A stretch of 64,000 nucleotides of DNA from Bettongia penicillata ogilbyi. Its lineage: Eukaryota > Chordata > Mammalia > Diprotodontia > Potoroidae. The stretch lies in the NCBI GenBank assembly GCA_023548195.1, contig JAJHZJ010000221.1, positions 2,648,001-2,712,000 of the forward strand, in the 5' to 3' direction. The notes under the pieces were generated by a model, which did not search any database, was not told the DNA's origin, and saw nothing but the letters and a program-made list of their open reading frames with translations. Every line of letters starts with the position of its first letter. The stretch's first letter is position 1. A program made the position numbers and the translations under genes. Below, in pieces: positions 44,366 to 56,079 of the stretch.

Positions 44366-46796
44366 TTCTTTTTAAAAAAATATTTCCCCCCTATTACATG
44401 TAAAAAGAATTAACTTCTAAAAAAATTTTGAGTTCTCAATTCTGTCTCCCTCTGTCTCTCCCTTCTCTCCTTCCTGAGACTATTAGCAATCTGATACAGG
44501 TTCTGCATGTGCAGTCATGTAAAACATATTTCTTTATTAGTAATTTTGTGGAAGAAAACTCAAACCTAAATAGAGAAAGTGAAAAACAGTATCTTTAGCC
44601 TGTATTTAGACTCTATCAGTTTATTTTCTGGAGGCTGATAGCATTTTTCATGCTAAGTCCTCATTAATTGTCTTTGATGATTGCATTCCTGAGAACAGCT
44701 GCGTCGTTCACAGTTGTACATTGTACAATGTTGCTGTTACTATATGCGATGTTCTCTTGCTTCTGCTCACTTTGTCATGCATCAGTTCATGTTAGTCTTT
44801 CCATGTTTTTCTGAAATCATCCTGCTTGTCTTTTATTGCAGCACAACTGTATTCCATTAGAATTATGTACTACAACTCGTTCAGATATTCCCCAAGTGAT
44901 GGGCAATCTCTCAATTTCCAGTTCTTAGCCACCACAAAAAAGAGTTGCTATAAATGCTATAAATACTTGTACAAATAGATTCTTTTCCCCTTTTTTTGGA
45001 CCTCTTTGGGATGCAGGCCTATCAGTGGCATTGCTGAATTCAAAAATATGCACCATTTTATAGCTCTTTGGGCATACTTTAAAGAATGGCTGGATCACAA
45101 CTCCACCAGCAGTACATTAGTGTCCCAATTTTCACACATCTCCTTAAACATTTTATCATTTTCTTTTTCTATCATAGTGGAGAAATACTTTTAAAAGAAT
45201 AAATGAAGGAAGATTTATTAAGTGCTTACTATGTGCAAAACACTGTCTTTACACTATCTTAAGTGATGAAGATATAAATAGAAAAGCAAGAAAGTCACTG
45301 CTTTGTTCAAGTTCTAATATATTTTAATACAAGGCAGGTTTCAACTACAAGAGGAATGGAAAAGTTTAATGGTCCTTAAAGTCCAGTGGTACCTCAGAGT
45401 TGTTTTAGTGCACATTTCTTTAATCAGTAGTGATTTAGAGCATTTTTTCATATGACTGTACATAGCTTTGATTTCTTCCTCTGAAAACTCCCTGTTCATA
45501 TCCTTTGACCATTTATCAATTGGGAAATGACTTGTATTTTTATAATTTTGACTCAGTTCCCTATATATATTTGAGAAATGAGACCTTTATCAGACATACT
45601 TGCTGTAAAAAAAAAAAAAATCCCAGTTTTCTGCTTTCCTTCTAATTTTGGTTGCGTTGGTTTTGTTTATGCAAAACCTTTTTAATTTAGTATAATCAAA
45701 ATTATCCATTTTATGTTTTATAATGCTTTCTGTCTTTTGTTTGGTCCTAAATTCTTTCCTTATTCATAGATCTGAAAGGTAAACTATTCCATTCTCCCCT
45801 AATTTACTTACGACAGGCTTGTACAACATTCAGCCCACAACTCTTACAGCCTATGAAAGGACTTCTGTTGACTTGTGAAAAATATAGAGAATGTGAAAAG
45901 GCCTGCACAGCATACCACCCGTGGACCAATTCGGGAAGGTTGCATGTTGTGCAGGGCTGACTTATGGCATCTCCCTTTATGTCTAAGTCTTGTGCCCATT
46001 TTGATCTTATCTTGGTATATGATGTGAGATGATGATCTCTATCTAATTTCTGCCCAACTGCTTTCTAATTTTCCCACTTTTGTTTTGTTTTTTGTTAAAA
46101 TCTTGAGGCTTTGGGTTTATCAAACATTCAATTACTATGGTCATTGACTACAATGCATTGTATACCTAGTCTATTCCACTGATCCATCACTTTATTTCTT
46201 AGTACCAGATTGTTTTGATGATTACTGCTTTATAATACAGTTTGAGATCTGTTACAGCTAGGCCACCCTCTTTCACATTTTTTTTCGTTGATTCCCTTGA
46301 TATTCTTGACCTTTTCTTCCAGATGAATGCTATTGTTATTTTTTTCTGGCACTGAATAATAATTAGATTCATTTTGGTAGAACTATCACTTTAATTATAT
46401 TGTCTCAGTCTACCCATGAGCAATGAATATTTCTCCAGTTGTTTAGATATAACTTTATTTGTATGTGAAAAGTGTTTTAGAATTGTGTTCATATAGTTCC
46501 TGGGTTTTTCTTGGCAGGCAGACTTCCAAGTATTATATGTTGTCTACAGTTAGATGGAATTTCTCTTTCTATATCTTGGTATTGGCCTTTGTTGATAATA
46601 TATAGAAATACTGATTTATGTCAGTTTATTTTATATCCTACAACTTTGCTAAAGTTGTTTCCACTAGTTTTTTAGTTTGTTCTCTGGGATTCTCTAACTA
46701 CACCATTTTATCATCTGCAAAGAGTGATAGTTTTATTTACTCATTACCTATTCTAATCCCTTCAGTTTTTTCTTCTCTTATTCCTAGCTAGCATTT
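44366..46796 (-). mobile_element. Host L1 of the nested stack, antisense, 3' part
   Basis: The block starts at a T-rich tail (44366) and runs through a 3' region with GATATTCCCCAAGTGATGGG and CAGTAGTGATTTAGAGC. It continues into antisense ORF2 sequence, such as TATTCCACTGATCCATCAC followed by TTAGTACCAGATTG and CTACCCATGAGCAATGAATA. It is interrupted by a MITE at 45814-45959 and by another L1 at 46797. It continues at 48353. An L2-type 3' end interrupts at about 45200-45300. Confidence 0.8.
45814..45959. mobile_element. 146-bp hAT-like MITE nested in L1
   Basis: The left end CAGGCTTGTACAACAT and the inverted right end CAGCCCTGCACAACAT match at most positions. The flanking 8 bp (ACTTACGA left, ACTTATGG right) agree at 6 of 8, as expected for an old hAT target duplication. 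L1 text is continuous across the site once the element is removed. Confidence 0.7.
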
Positions 46797-48352
46797 TTTT
46801 TCAAAAATTTTGTATTTTTTTGTTCCATTTTAAGTTCTGAACTGTCTCCCTTCCTTCCCACCCTTCACTAGAGAAGATCACCATTTAACTCAGACATAAA
46901 AATATGTGTAGTGATGCTGTGCATTCGTCTGTTTGTCAGTTCTTTCTCTGGCGGTAGATAGCGTCTTCCATCATTGGTCCTTTGTAGTTGATTTGAGTAT
47001 TTATAATACTCAGAATAACTTGATTGCTCACAGTTGTTCTTCAAACGCTATTACTGTTATAATATGTAACATTCTCTTGGTTCTGCTCATATCACTCATT
47101 ATTTCATGCAAGTCTTAACATGTTTTTCTAAAGTAAACTAGTCCATTATTTCTTATAGCACACAGTATTCACAAGCAGTATAGCACAGTAATATACCACA
47201 ACTTGTTTAGTCATTCCCAGTTGATGGATATCTCCTCAATTTCCAGTTCTTTGTCACCACAAAGAGAGCTGCTATACATATAGGTTCTTTTCTTTTTCCC
47301 TGATCACCTTAGGAAACAGACCTAAACCAAATAGTAGTGTTGTGGAGTCAAAAGGTATACATAGTTTAATAACTGTTTGGACACAGTTCCTAATTGTTCT
47401 CCGGAATGATTGAATCACTTCACAGTTCTACCATGTATTAGTGTCCCGATTTGTCCATGTCCCCTTCAAACATTTGTCATGTTCCCCTTCTACTATTTTA
47501 ACCTAGTAGATGTGAGCTAATATCTCAAAATTGTTTTAAGACTGTATACATCTTTCATTTCTTCATCCAAAAACTGCCTGTTCCTATCCTTTTAACCATT
47601 TGTCAATTGAGGATTGACTCATATTATTATAAATTTGGCAAAGTTCTTCTGCATATATGAGATATGAGGCCTTTATCTGAGAAACTATCTATAAAGATTT
47701 TCCCCTCAATTTCTGCTCTTCTTCTAATGTTGGTTATGTTAGTTTTATTCATACAACCCCTTTTTAATTTGATGTAATCTGAATGATCATTTTGCATCTC
47801 ACAATGTTCCCTGTGTCTTGTTTATTCATAAATTCTTTGCCCATCCATAAGTCTGATTGGTAATATGTTCCATATTCGTCTAGCTTCGTTATGGTATCTC
47901 CCTTTATATCTAAATCACATATCCATTTTGACCTTATCTTGATAATTAGTATGAGATATTGGTCTCTACGCAGTTTCTGCCAGACTGTTTTCCACTTTTC
48001 CCAACAATTTTTTTTTGTCAAATAGCAAATTCTTATCCCAGTGGCTTAAATCTTTACATTTATCAAACACAAGGTTACTATAATCATTTACTACCGTTTA
48101 TATATGTTTCCTTTGTCCTTCTGATCCACCTTTCTGTTTCTTAGCCAGTACCAGATAATGCTGGTAATTATTGCCTTAAAAAATAGTTAAAAATCTGGTA
48201 CAGTTACTTCTCCTGGTACCCCTTCCTTTATTTTCTTTTTTCATTAATTCCATTGATATTCTTGATCTTTTGTTCTTCCAAATGAATTTTGTTATCTTTC
48301 CTAGTTCAGTTAGGATGCCATTGCATCATAGATTAGTTTAGGTAGAATTATA
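46797..48352 (-). mobile_element. 5'-truncated L1 nested in the host L1, 12-bp duplication
   Basis: Host L1 sequence is duplicated as TAGCTAGCATTT at 46785-46796 and 48353-48364, exactly bracketing this insert. The insert begins with a T-rich tail and a 3' UTR like that at 42300. It passes TGATGGATATCTCCTCAATTTCC and ends in antisense ORF2 text (GATTAGTTTAGGTAGAATTA). It is about 1.56 kb, minus strand, without an intact ORF. Confidence 0.88.
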
Positions 48353-50191
48353 TAGCTAGCATTTCTAAAACAATATTGAATAATAGTAGTCATAATGGGC
48401 ATCCTTGCTTTACCTCTGATTATTGGGAAGGCTTCTAGCTTTTCTCTATTACAGGTAATGCTTGCTGATGGCTTTAGATTTTTATATTTTAGCTTGTCTG
48501 ATAGGTGTGAGCTAATATCTCAAAATTGTTTTAAGACTCTATACATCTTTCATTTATTCATCCAAAAACTGCCTTTCATATCCTTTTTGACCATTGAGGA
48601 TTGACCTATATTGTTATAAATTTGGCAAAGTACTTAACATTTTATGGAAAGCCCCATTTATTCATATGCTCTCTAGTGTTTATAAAAGGAATAGATGTTG
48701 TATTTTGTCAGTCTTTTCCTGCATCTGTTTAAATAATCATATCATTTTTGGTTTTGTTATTGATATGGACAGTTGTAGCTGTAGTTTTCCTAATATTGAA
48801 CCATCCCTACATTCCCAGTATAAATCTCACCTAGCCTTAGTGTTATGATCCTTATGATATATTGCTGTAATCTCTTTACTAGTATTTTATTTAAAATTTT
48901 GCATTAACATTCATTAGGAAAATTGGTCTATCATATTCTTTCTCTGTTTTTGCTTTTCCTGTTTTAGGTATCAGCACCATATTTGTGTCATAAAAGGAAT
49001 TTGGTAGAAACTCCTTCACCTATTTTTTCAAATAGTTTATATTGTATTGGTAGTAAGTGGTAGAATTAATTTGTGACTCCATCTGGCCCTGGGGACTTGT
49101 TCTTATCAAGTTCACTGATGACATTCCATTTTTTTTTTCCTAAGGTGGGGTTAAAAAGTCTATTACCTCTTCTGTTAATCTGGATAATTTATGTTTTTAA
49201 AAATATTCATCCATTCATTTAGATTGTTAGATTTCTTGGCATATGATTGGACAAAATAGCTCTTAATAATTGCTTTAATTTCTTTTTCATTGGTGGTGAA
49301 TTCTCCTCTTTCATTTTTGATACTGGTAATTTGATTTTCTTCTTTCCTTTTATAAATCAAATTAACCAATGGCTTGTCTGTTTTATTGGGTTTTTTTTTC
49401 CTCATAAAACCAACTTCTAGTTATATTTATTAGTTCTATGGTTTTCCTTCAGTTTTTTTAATCTCCTTTGATTTTCAGGATTTCCAATTTGATGTTTAAT
49501 TTGGGGATTTTTAATTTGTTCTTTTTCTAGTTTTTTTTAATTGATTGCTCACTTCATTGAACTGTTCTTTCTCTATTTTATTAATGTAAGCATTTAGAGA
49601 TATAATTTTCCCCTAAGTACTATTTTTGTTGCATCCCACAAATTTTAGAATATTGTCTCATTATTGTCATTCTCTTTAATGAAATTATTGTTTCTGTGAT
49701 TTGTTCTTTGACCAATTATTTTATTTAGTTTAATAAAATTATTTAGGTTCCAGTTAATTTTAATCTATCTTTCCACTACTCTTTATTGAATGTAACTTTG
49801 TTACATTTTTACATGAAAAGGATACATTTAATATTTCTGCTTTTTGCATATGGTTGTGAGATTTTTATGCCCTAATCCATAGTCAGTTTTTGTGCCAGTG
49901 CCATGTATTGCTGAGAAAAAGTTATATTCCTTTCTATTCCTATTCAGTTTTCTCAAGAGGTTGATCAAATCTAACTTTGCTAAATTCTGTTTACCTCCTT
50001 AACTTCTTCCTTGTGTATTTTTTTGTTAGATTTATCTAGTTCTGACAGGGAAAAGTTGTGATTTCCCCACTAGTATAGTTTTACTCTCTGTTCTTCTTGT
50101 AATGTATTTAATTTCTTCTCTAAAAATTTGGATGGTATACCATTTGGTGCATATTTGTTTGGTATAGATGTTACTTCATTGTCTATGGTAC
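48353..50191 (-). mobile_element. Host L1 continued: antisense ORF2 reverse-transcriptase region
   Basis: The minus-strand frame at 49405-49175 encodes an ORF2 segment (KPLVNLIYKRKEENQITSIK, then NERGEFTTNEKEIKAIIKSY) that lies between endonuclease and RT in L1. Downstream pieces cover RT text. Numerous stops make it inactive. The stretch 48485-48640 repeats text of the nested L1 (see findings). A solo LTR interrupts it at 50192. Confidence 0.8.
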
Positions 50192-50962
50192 TGATGAGGG
50201 CAGGAAGGGGTGGGGGGTGAGACCCCCACAAAGACCAGGATACCAAGGGCAGGTCGCCTGGAGAAGAATTCATGGACTCAAGCATTGTCGAAGTCAAGGC
50301 AAAGATTTATTACACTTTTCAGTGGGCAGGAGTTCTTAGAGAACCTGCAAGCTTAAAGTGGTACAGGGAAAGTTTATATAGGATATTCTATAGTGAAACA
50401 TGTGCCAGATACGCTAACTAGGTGTTTTGGGGTGGGATTAGGGAGTGATTAAGGAGTAGTCGGTTCTTAAAGGAACATGCACTTTTGGTATCTGCTGCAC
50501 AGATATTTTACTCAAAATTCATCGGGAAATAGCCCAAGGAGGGACTACCTGGAGGTGTGGTTTTAGACCTGAAACATCACTAAGTCAACTAGCAGTCAGG
50601 CCTGGCTCAGAAATACCAGGTAGCTCTCATCAATGTCTTGTTAGACCAGATAAATGTAAGGGAGTATAGCTATGTCTAAGTTGAGGATACATATGAGTGG
50701 TCAGTGAGTAATAAATGTTGTTATGACCCAGTGCACTGCCTGTTCAGCCAGTACATAACTGGTTCAAACTCATAAGTTCTACAGGTGCAACTGGCTGCTA
50801 TAGCAGGAAGGGAGATAAGGTTGTTGCTAGGGAAGGCTGTGTCCCTGGGCTGGGGAGAAACTGCCTGGGATAGTATTTTGAGGCTAGGGAGAAATGTGAT
50901 TTTTAAAGAGAAATATGATTTTAGAATTGGGGTCCAAGCACATGCACCCAAGCATCCCATCA
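50192..50962 (-). mobile_element. Solo LTR of an endogenous retrovirus, 771 bp
   Basis: The LTR starts TG and ends CA on both strands and is flanked by GTAC at 50188-50191 and 50963-50966. L1 text rejoins exactly when it and one GTAC are removed. On the minus strand a TATA box (about 50381-50372) and an AATAAA signal (50311-50306) lie in the right order for U3-R-U5. No internal gag, pol or env is present, so it is the product of LTR-LTR recombination. A 4-bp duplication is common for class I (gamma-like) elements; the class is inferred. Confidence 0.88.
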
Positions 50963-50966
50963 GTAC

Positions 50967-51790
50967 CTTTGAGCAAAATATAATTTCCTTCCTTATCTTT
51001 TTTATTTAGATCTTTTTTGCTTTTGTTTTTTTCTGAAATCATTATTTCTACCTCTGCTTTTTTTTTTTACTTCATCTGAAGCATACCAAATTCTGTTCCA
51101 GCCCCTTACCTTCATTCTGTGTGTGTCTCTATACTTCATATGTGTTTATTGTAAACAGCATATTGTAGGATTTGAGTTTTTCATCTATTCTGATACCTGC
51201 TTCTGTTTTATGGGTAAGTTCATCCCATTCACATCTGCAGTTATGATTACTATATATATATATATTTCCCTCCATCTTGTTTTCTCATTTATCCTTCTCT
51301 CTTACCTTTCACCCTGTCCCTAACTTAGAAGTGTTTTCCTTGTGAACACCAGCCTCCCTCAATCTGCCCTCCCTTCTATCATTCCCCTCTTCCACTTCTC
51401 TTCTCCCTATCCTATTTTACTTCCCTATAGAGTAAGATAGATGTCCATGTACAACTGAGTGTGTATGGTACTCCCTCTTTGAGCCAGTTCTTATGAGAGT
51501 AAGGTTCAAGTGTTGCCCTCCACTCCCCCTTCATCCCCTCCACTGTAATAGCACTTTTATTTCTTTTTTATATGAGATAATTTACACCAATCTATCTCTC
51601 CCCTCTTTTCCCAGTGCAGTTCTTTTTCTCATCCCTTAAATTTGTTTGGGATTTTTTTGGATATTATCACATTATAGCCAACTTACACTTGTGACCTTTA
51701 TCTATATATGCTCTTTCTAATTTCCCTAATAGTGCTAAAGTTCTTAAGAGTTACAGGTATCACCTTCCCACATAGGAATCATTCTCATAT
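50967..51790 (-). mobile_element. Host L1 end: antisense ORF2 start and inter-ORF region
   Basis: Text continues from before the LTR through ATTGTAAACAGCATATTGTAG, then a TATATATATATATA run (51251-51265), then CACATCTGCAGTTATGATTAC. It ends CTTAAGAGTTACAGGTATCACC, which matches the sequence just downstream of ORF1 in HAL1 (compare AACTCTTAAAACTTTTC at 16079). The L1 therefore ends just short of ORF1. Confidence 0.75.
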
Positions 51791-52129
51791 TCTTTCATGA
51801 ATTATGAACGTATAATAAAATTTTTTGTAAAAGACTTTATAAAAATGTATAAATATAAGTTATTACAAGGTTCTCTATAATCTGAACCCTACCTGCTTAC
51901 AGCTTAATCTCTTCTTGACCACTGCTGAATCTTTTGCTTAGATCAAACTGATTTATTAATTTCTGTCTACCCACAAGCATTACCTTTTCTTACCTCTGTG
52001 GTTCTGCCAAAACCATTCTTTCTATTGTAACTGAGATAAGTGTTACTGAACTCTCTTCTGTCTGCCTATATAAGTCCTATCCATTCTTCAGGACCCAGTT
52101 CAAATCCTACCTGTTATGTAAAATTTTCC

Positions 52130-52870
52130 TTAACCAGTTCAATTCAAGAAATAGTTACTAAGTTCCTCATGTGTTCAGGGATCTGTAATAGGTCCTGGGG
52201 ATACAAACAAAATAAAAGCAACTCAGGTCTCATATTCCAGGAGTATGCAGTTTAAAAGCAGTAGATAAAGCATGTACACAAAGGAGTATGATACAAAATA
52301 AAATATGAGAAATGCAAAGGAGAGCCAGGCAAAGTATTATGAAAAATTTGAGGAGAGACAGACATCACTTTCACCTGGTAACATCCAGAGAAGATTTGGA
52401 GAAAGTAAAATCTGACATAGAAACCTTACAGAAAGACAGCAACTTTCAAGAAATGGAGAGGTTGGAGAAGAAAGGAGAGAAGAAGAAGGCCTTTTCAGGC
52501 ATAGAGGATGATGTACGAAGACATGGAGACAGAAAAGGGGGCAGAGAGCAGTCCAGTTTGACCAGGTATAGGATACATAGGAGTAATATCAGAAAAGATT
52601 AGACCAGGGTAGGGAACCTGCAGCCTCAAGGCCACATATGACCCTTTAAGTCCTCAAGGGTGATCCTTTGACTGAATCAGAACCTCACAGAACAAATCCC
52701 CTTAATAAAAGGATATATTCTGTAAACTTGGACTCATCAAAGGCCACACTCAAGGACCTAGAAGGCCACATGTGGCCTCGAGGCAGCAAGTTCCCTACCC
52801 CTGAACTGGACAGATAAATTGGAGTCAGATTGTGGATGATTTTGAGTGCTAAGATTAGGAATTTAAATTT
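52130..52870 (-). mobile_element. L2 LINE, antisense, carrying a hAT MITE
   Basis: The reversed L2 3' end is visible at AAGAAATAGTTACTAAGTTCC and ATAGGTCCTGGGGATAC, and continues with CCTTTTCAGGCATAGAGGATG. It is interrupted by the MITE at 52605-52803 and continues GATTGTGGATGATTTTGAGTG. The 96-aa ORF at 52312-52602 is a chance reading. Confidence 0.65.
52605..52803. mobile_element. hAT-type MITE, uninterrupted copy
   Basis: This 199-bp element runs from CAGGGTAGGGAACCTGC to, in reverse, CAGGGGTAGGGAACTTGC. The inner inverted GGCCACATRTG arms are also visible. It is the intact relative of the split copy at 32590-33122. The flanking 8-mers are only weakly alike. Confidence 0.85.
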
Positions 52871-53169
52871 CCCAACATGTTATATTCTTTTTCTAGGAGT
52901 TGTCTTTTTAAAGTCAATTTGGCCAACTAATCACATATTGGCTTATGACATTTTCTCTATAATTGTCTTGAATTATCATTCCAATATTTTTTTTATTTGT
53001 TAACTTTTTTTTTATGTGTCTTGACTTCCCTAATTAGGTTGTAAGCCAGTTGAGGGAAGAAACTATATCTTTGAATCTCTCCTATTCCCCTTTCCTCCTT
53101 TTTCCCCTCCAAAAAAAAGAAAAAAAAACTAGTCCAATCTTAGATGATATTAAGAAGGAAATAATGTCC

Positions 53170-53525
53170 ATGATTAAAGAGATGACATTTATAGTGTATC
53201 TTGCCTTTGTCAAAACTCTTGTATAGTACTGCATTCATTTCTGGGACACACATTTTAGGAAGGACATTGATAAACTCAAGAATGTTCACAGGAGGCCAGG
53301 ATGATGGAAGACGACCTCAACATCACAACTTTAGAAGATTGGTTGAAGAAACTAGGGATAATTAGCTTCAAAAAGAGAAAACTTAGGGAGGGACACGATA
53401 GATTGTTCAAGTATTTGAATTTTAGTCATATGAAAACTGGGTTAGGTTTCTTTTTCTTAACCTCAGAGGTCAATGGAAATTTCAGAGAGGCAGATTTAGG
53501 CTCAATATAAGGAAGATTTGCCTGT
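53170..53525 (+). mobile_element. L3/CR1 LINE 3' part, sense
   Basis: It contains GGAAGGACATTGATAAACTC, AGGAGGCCAGGATGATGGAAG, TTGGTTGAAGAAACTAGGGA and TTCAAGTATTTGAATTTTAG. These match the order of conserved words near the 3' end of CR1/L3 LINEs. The ORF at 53301-53510 is not a gene. Confidence 0.7.
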
Positions 53526-54477
53526 TTGTTAGTGCAGTGTTAAAGTAGAATGGTCTATTTGATAAGTATTCCGCAACACCTTCCTTCTTCCTCGTAGAAG
53601 TCTTCAAACAAAATGGCCAGTTGTCACATGTATTGTACAAAGTATTGTTTAATTATAAATTGTTTCAGAAAGTTCCTTTGATCCCTTCCATCTCTTAGTT
53701 GCTTTGATTTTTACCTCAGTATCTTGCATATATTGGGTACTCAGAAATATAGTGGTGAGTTTTGCTTTGAGCTGATTTTTTTCTCCTAAGTTTAATTTGA
53801 TTTTGAATTAAATTAAATTTTTATTTTATCAGTTATCTGGAACATGCTAGGACTTATACTTAGGAAGTAGTGTTTTCACTCACAACATAGTATACATTTA
53901 ACAACTGAGAAATAATAATCTAACCTTGGAAATAACAACTTGAAATTAGCCTAATTTAAGTTCAAATGGAAATGTTATGATTTTTTTAAACTTGTGAATA
54001 GGAACAATTAAGGAAAATTGTGAAAAATTATCTTTGTATATGTCAAGAGAAACTTGAGATTTTTTGCCTTTTTTTTCATTATTACCCTAAATTAAAGACA
54101 ATATGGGCATACTAAAATAGTATATACTGCCTTAGCAGAGGAAACAAAGCTTGTGGGATTTGGCATTAATACACATAATGTTGAAACAGCTAATATTTGA
54201 AAATACTCTATGATATCTTTCCATGTGATGGAAAGTTCATTCACTGAGAAATATGGAAATCAAATCAGGTCACTGTGGATTTCATCGGCCCACTCATTCT
54301 TTCTCAGAATGTCATAATTCAGTCCACAGGCCACTTGTGGAATCTACTCTAAGCACTTTTCAATCTTGTCAAATAGTGCTGGATATGTAAACTGCTAAAA
54401 GTACAGAATGTATTGGGATGGCCCGCATGTGCATGTCTCTAATTCAGTTCTTAATTTTATTCTTTGCACCGAAACAG
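53526..54477 (+). other. WDR70: Intron before exon F, unassigned
   Basis: AT-rich sequence with no recognisable repeat or gene. Confidence 0.45.
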
Positions 54478-54640
54478 GTCGTGGTGGTAGAGTTGGAACC
54501 CATGGAGGAACTTTGTCATCATACATAGTAAAAAACATTGCCCTGGATAAGACTGACGACAGCAACCCCCGGGAAGCCATTTTAAGGCATGCAAAGGAAG
54601 CTGAGGATAACCCATACTGGGTTGCTCCAGCATATTCCAA
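54478..54640 (+). CDS. WDR70: WDR70 internal coding exon F (C-terminal tail, penultimate region)
   Basis: This 163-bp exon is preceded by acceptor ccgaaacag and followed by donor gtaaga. It completes Gly and reads RGGRVGTHGGTLSSYIVKN, then IALDKTDDSNPREAILRHAK, then EAEDNPYWVAPAYS plus two bases of a Lys codon. The tail carries an RGG-like start and the NPREAILRHAKEAEDNPYW segment that is characteristic of WDR70. An in-frame stop follows soon after the donor, so the ORF running into the intron is not the real C-terminus. The last exon, a short acidic and basic tail in other vertebrates, was not found between here and 64000 and presumably lies downstream. Confidence 0.95.
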
Positions 54641-54719
54641 GTAAGAACTGGTTTTTTGTTGTTTTTGTTTTTAAAAACAAGTGAGAAAGTGTTTGCCATA
54701 TGCAAATAGGCTTTTGGAT

Positions 54720-56060
54720 TTTATATCTGATCCTTGAAGCGAAGGAAGCCACTGGAGTTCATTGAGTAGGAGAGGTGACGTGATCAGACCTACACTTTAG
54801 GAAGAGCACTTTAGCCGCTGAGTGGAAGATGCACTGTAGTGCAGAGATTTTCGCCAGGCAGGTCAAGCAGCAGGCTCTTGCAGTAGTCTAGGTATGAGGT
54901 GATGAGGATAGGCAGAGTATGATGGTAGCAGTGTCAGAGGAGAGGAGGAGTCATACCCAAGAGATGTTACAAAGGAAAATGGGCAGACCTCGGCAACAGA
55001 TTGGATATGGGGGTGATGAAAAATGAGTGAGGAATTAAGGATGACACCTAGATTGTAAATCTGAATGATTAAGAGTCTCAACGTTAGTAGAGAAGGTAGG
55101 AAAAGAGGAGGTTTTGAGGGGAAAGCTAATGAATTCAGTTCTTGACATGGAGAGTTTAAGATGTCTATGGGACATCCAATTTGAGGTGTTCTGTAGGCTT
55201 TTGGAGATGTGAGATTGAAGATCAGTAAAGAGTTTGGGGCTGGATAAATCGATTTGAGAATCACCAGCAGAAAAATGGTCATTGGATCCATGGGAACTTA
55301 TGAGATCATCAACTGAAATAATATAGAAGGAATAGAACCCTGTGAGATATCCACAGTTAGCAATGTGACCTGACTGAAGATCCGTTAGAGTGGGCTAGTA
55401 AGTAGAGTAGATCCAGGAGAGAGTGGTGTCCCAAAAACCTAGAGAGAAGAGAGTATTAGGGAGGAGAAGGTGCTGGACAGTGCCAGCAGCTACAGAAAAA
55501 TCAAGAACAAGGAGATTGAACAAGGCTATTAGATTGGGGTGTGTTAAAAGATTGTTAGTAATTTCTGGGAGATCAGTTTCAGTTTCATGATGATTTCTGA
55601 AGCCACACTGTTTAGTTATTAAGAAGAGTGAAAGGATATCGATACATTGTAGACAGCTTTCTCGGAGAGTTTAACCATACAGAAAGAGGAGATGTGTGGG
55701 ACAGTAATGGGGACAGGTGAATCAGGTAAAGGTTTCTTGAGGTTGGGAGAGACATGGATATTTGTAGGCAGTAGGGAAGCATCTAGTAGACGAGAGATTA
55801 AATGTAAATGAGAGAGTGGGGATGACAGAGGGGACAGTCTGCTAGAGATAAAAGGGGAAGCAGTTGCTTGTGCATGTAGAGGGATTTGCCTTGTCATCTC
55901 TTCCTGTGAAACAGGGATGAAGGAAGAGAGTGGCAGAAGGCATCTGAGTGATGTGAGACTGCAGAAAGGAGAATAGTATGAAATAAGGTTGGAAAGATGG
56001 GAGCAAGACTGTGGAGGCACTTTCATTACCTAGCTAAGGGGTTTGTGTTTTATCCTATAG
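54720..56060 (-). mobile_element. L2 LINE, antisense, decayed RT
   Basis: The block starts GCCACTGGAGTTCATTGAGT and GGTGACGTGATCAGACC and reads back through the L2 coding region. The minus-strand ORF 55291-54863 contains NLGVILNSSLIFHHPHIQS, the segment after the L2 RT active site. A second piece at 56026-55619 also fits L2. Frameshifts are present and there is no function. Confidence 0.8.
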
Positions 56061-56079
56061 GACATAGAGTCATTGAAGG

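Noticed and set aside
52312..52602. Charged 96-aa ORF (MQRRARQSIMKNL)
   Set aside because: It sits in antisense L2 sequence next to a MITE. It has no domain and no splice context.
54641..54644. Reading exon F through its donor as the true WDR70 C-terminus
   Set aside because: The donor gtaaga is good, and the family has a further C-terminal exon. The stop right after it is intronic.
54863..55291. Minus-strand 142-aa ORF as a possible host gene
   Set aside because: The content (NLGVILNSSL and neighbours) is L2 reverse-transcriptase debris, with adjacent frames needed to continue.
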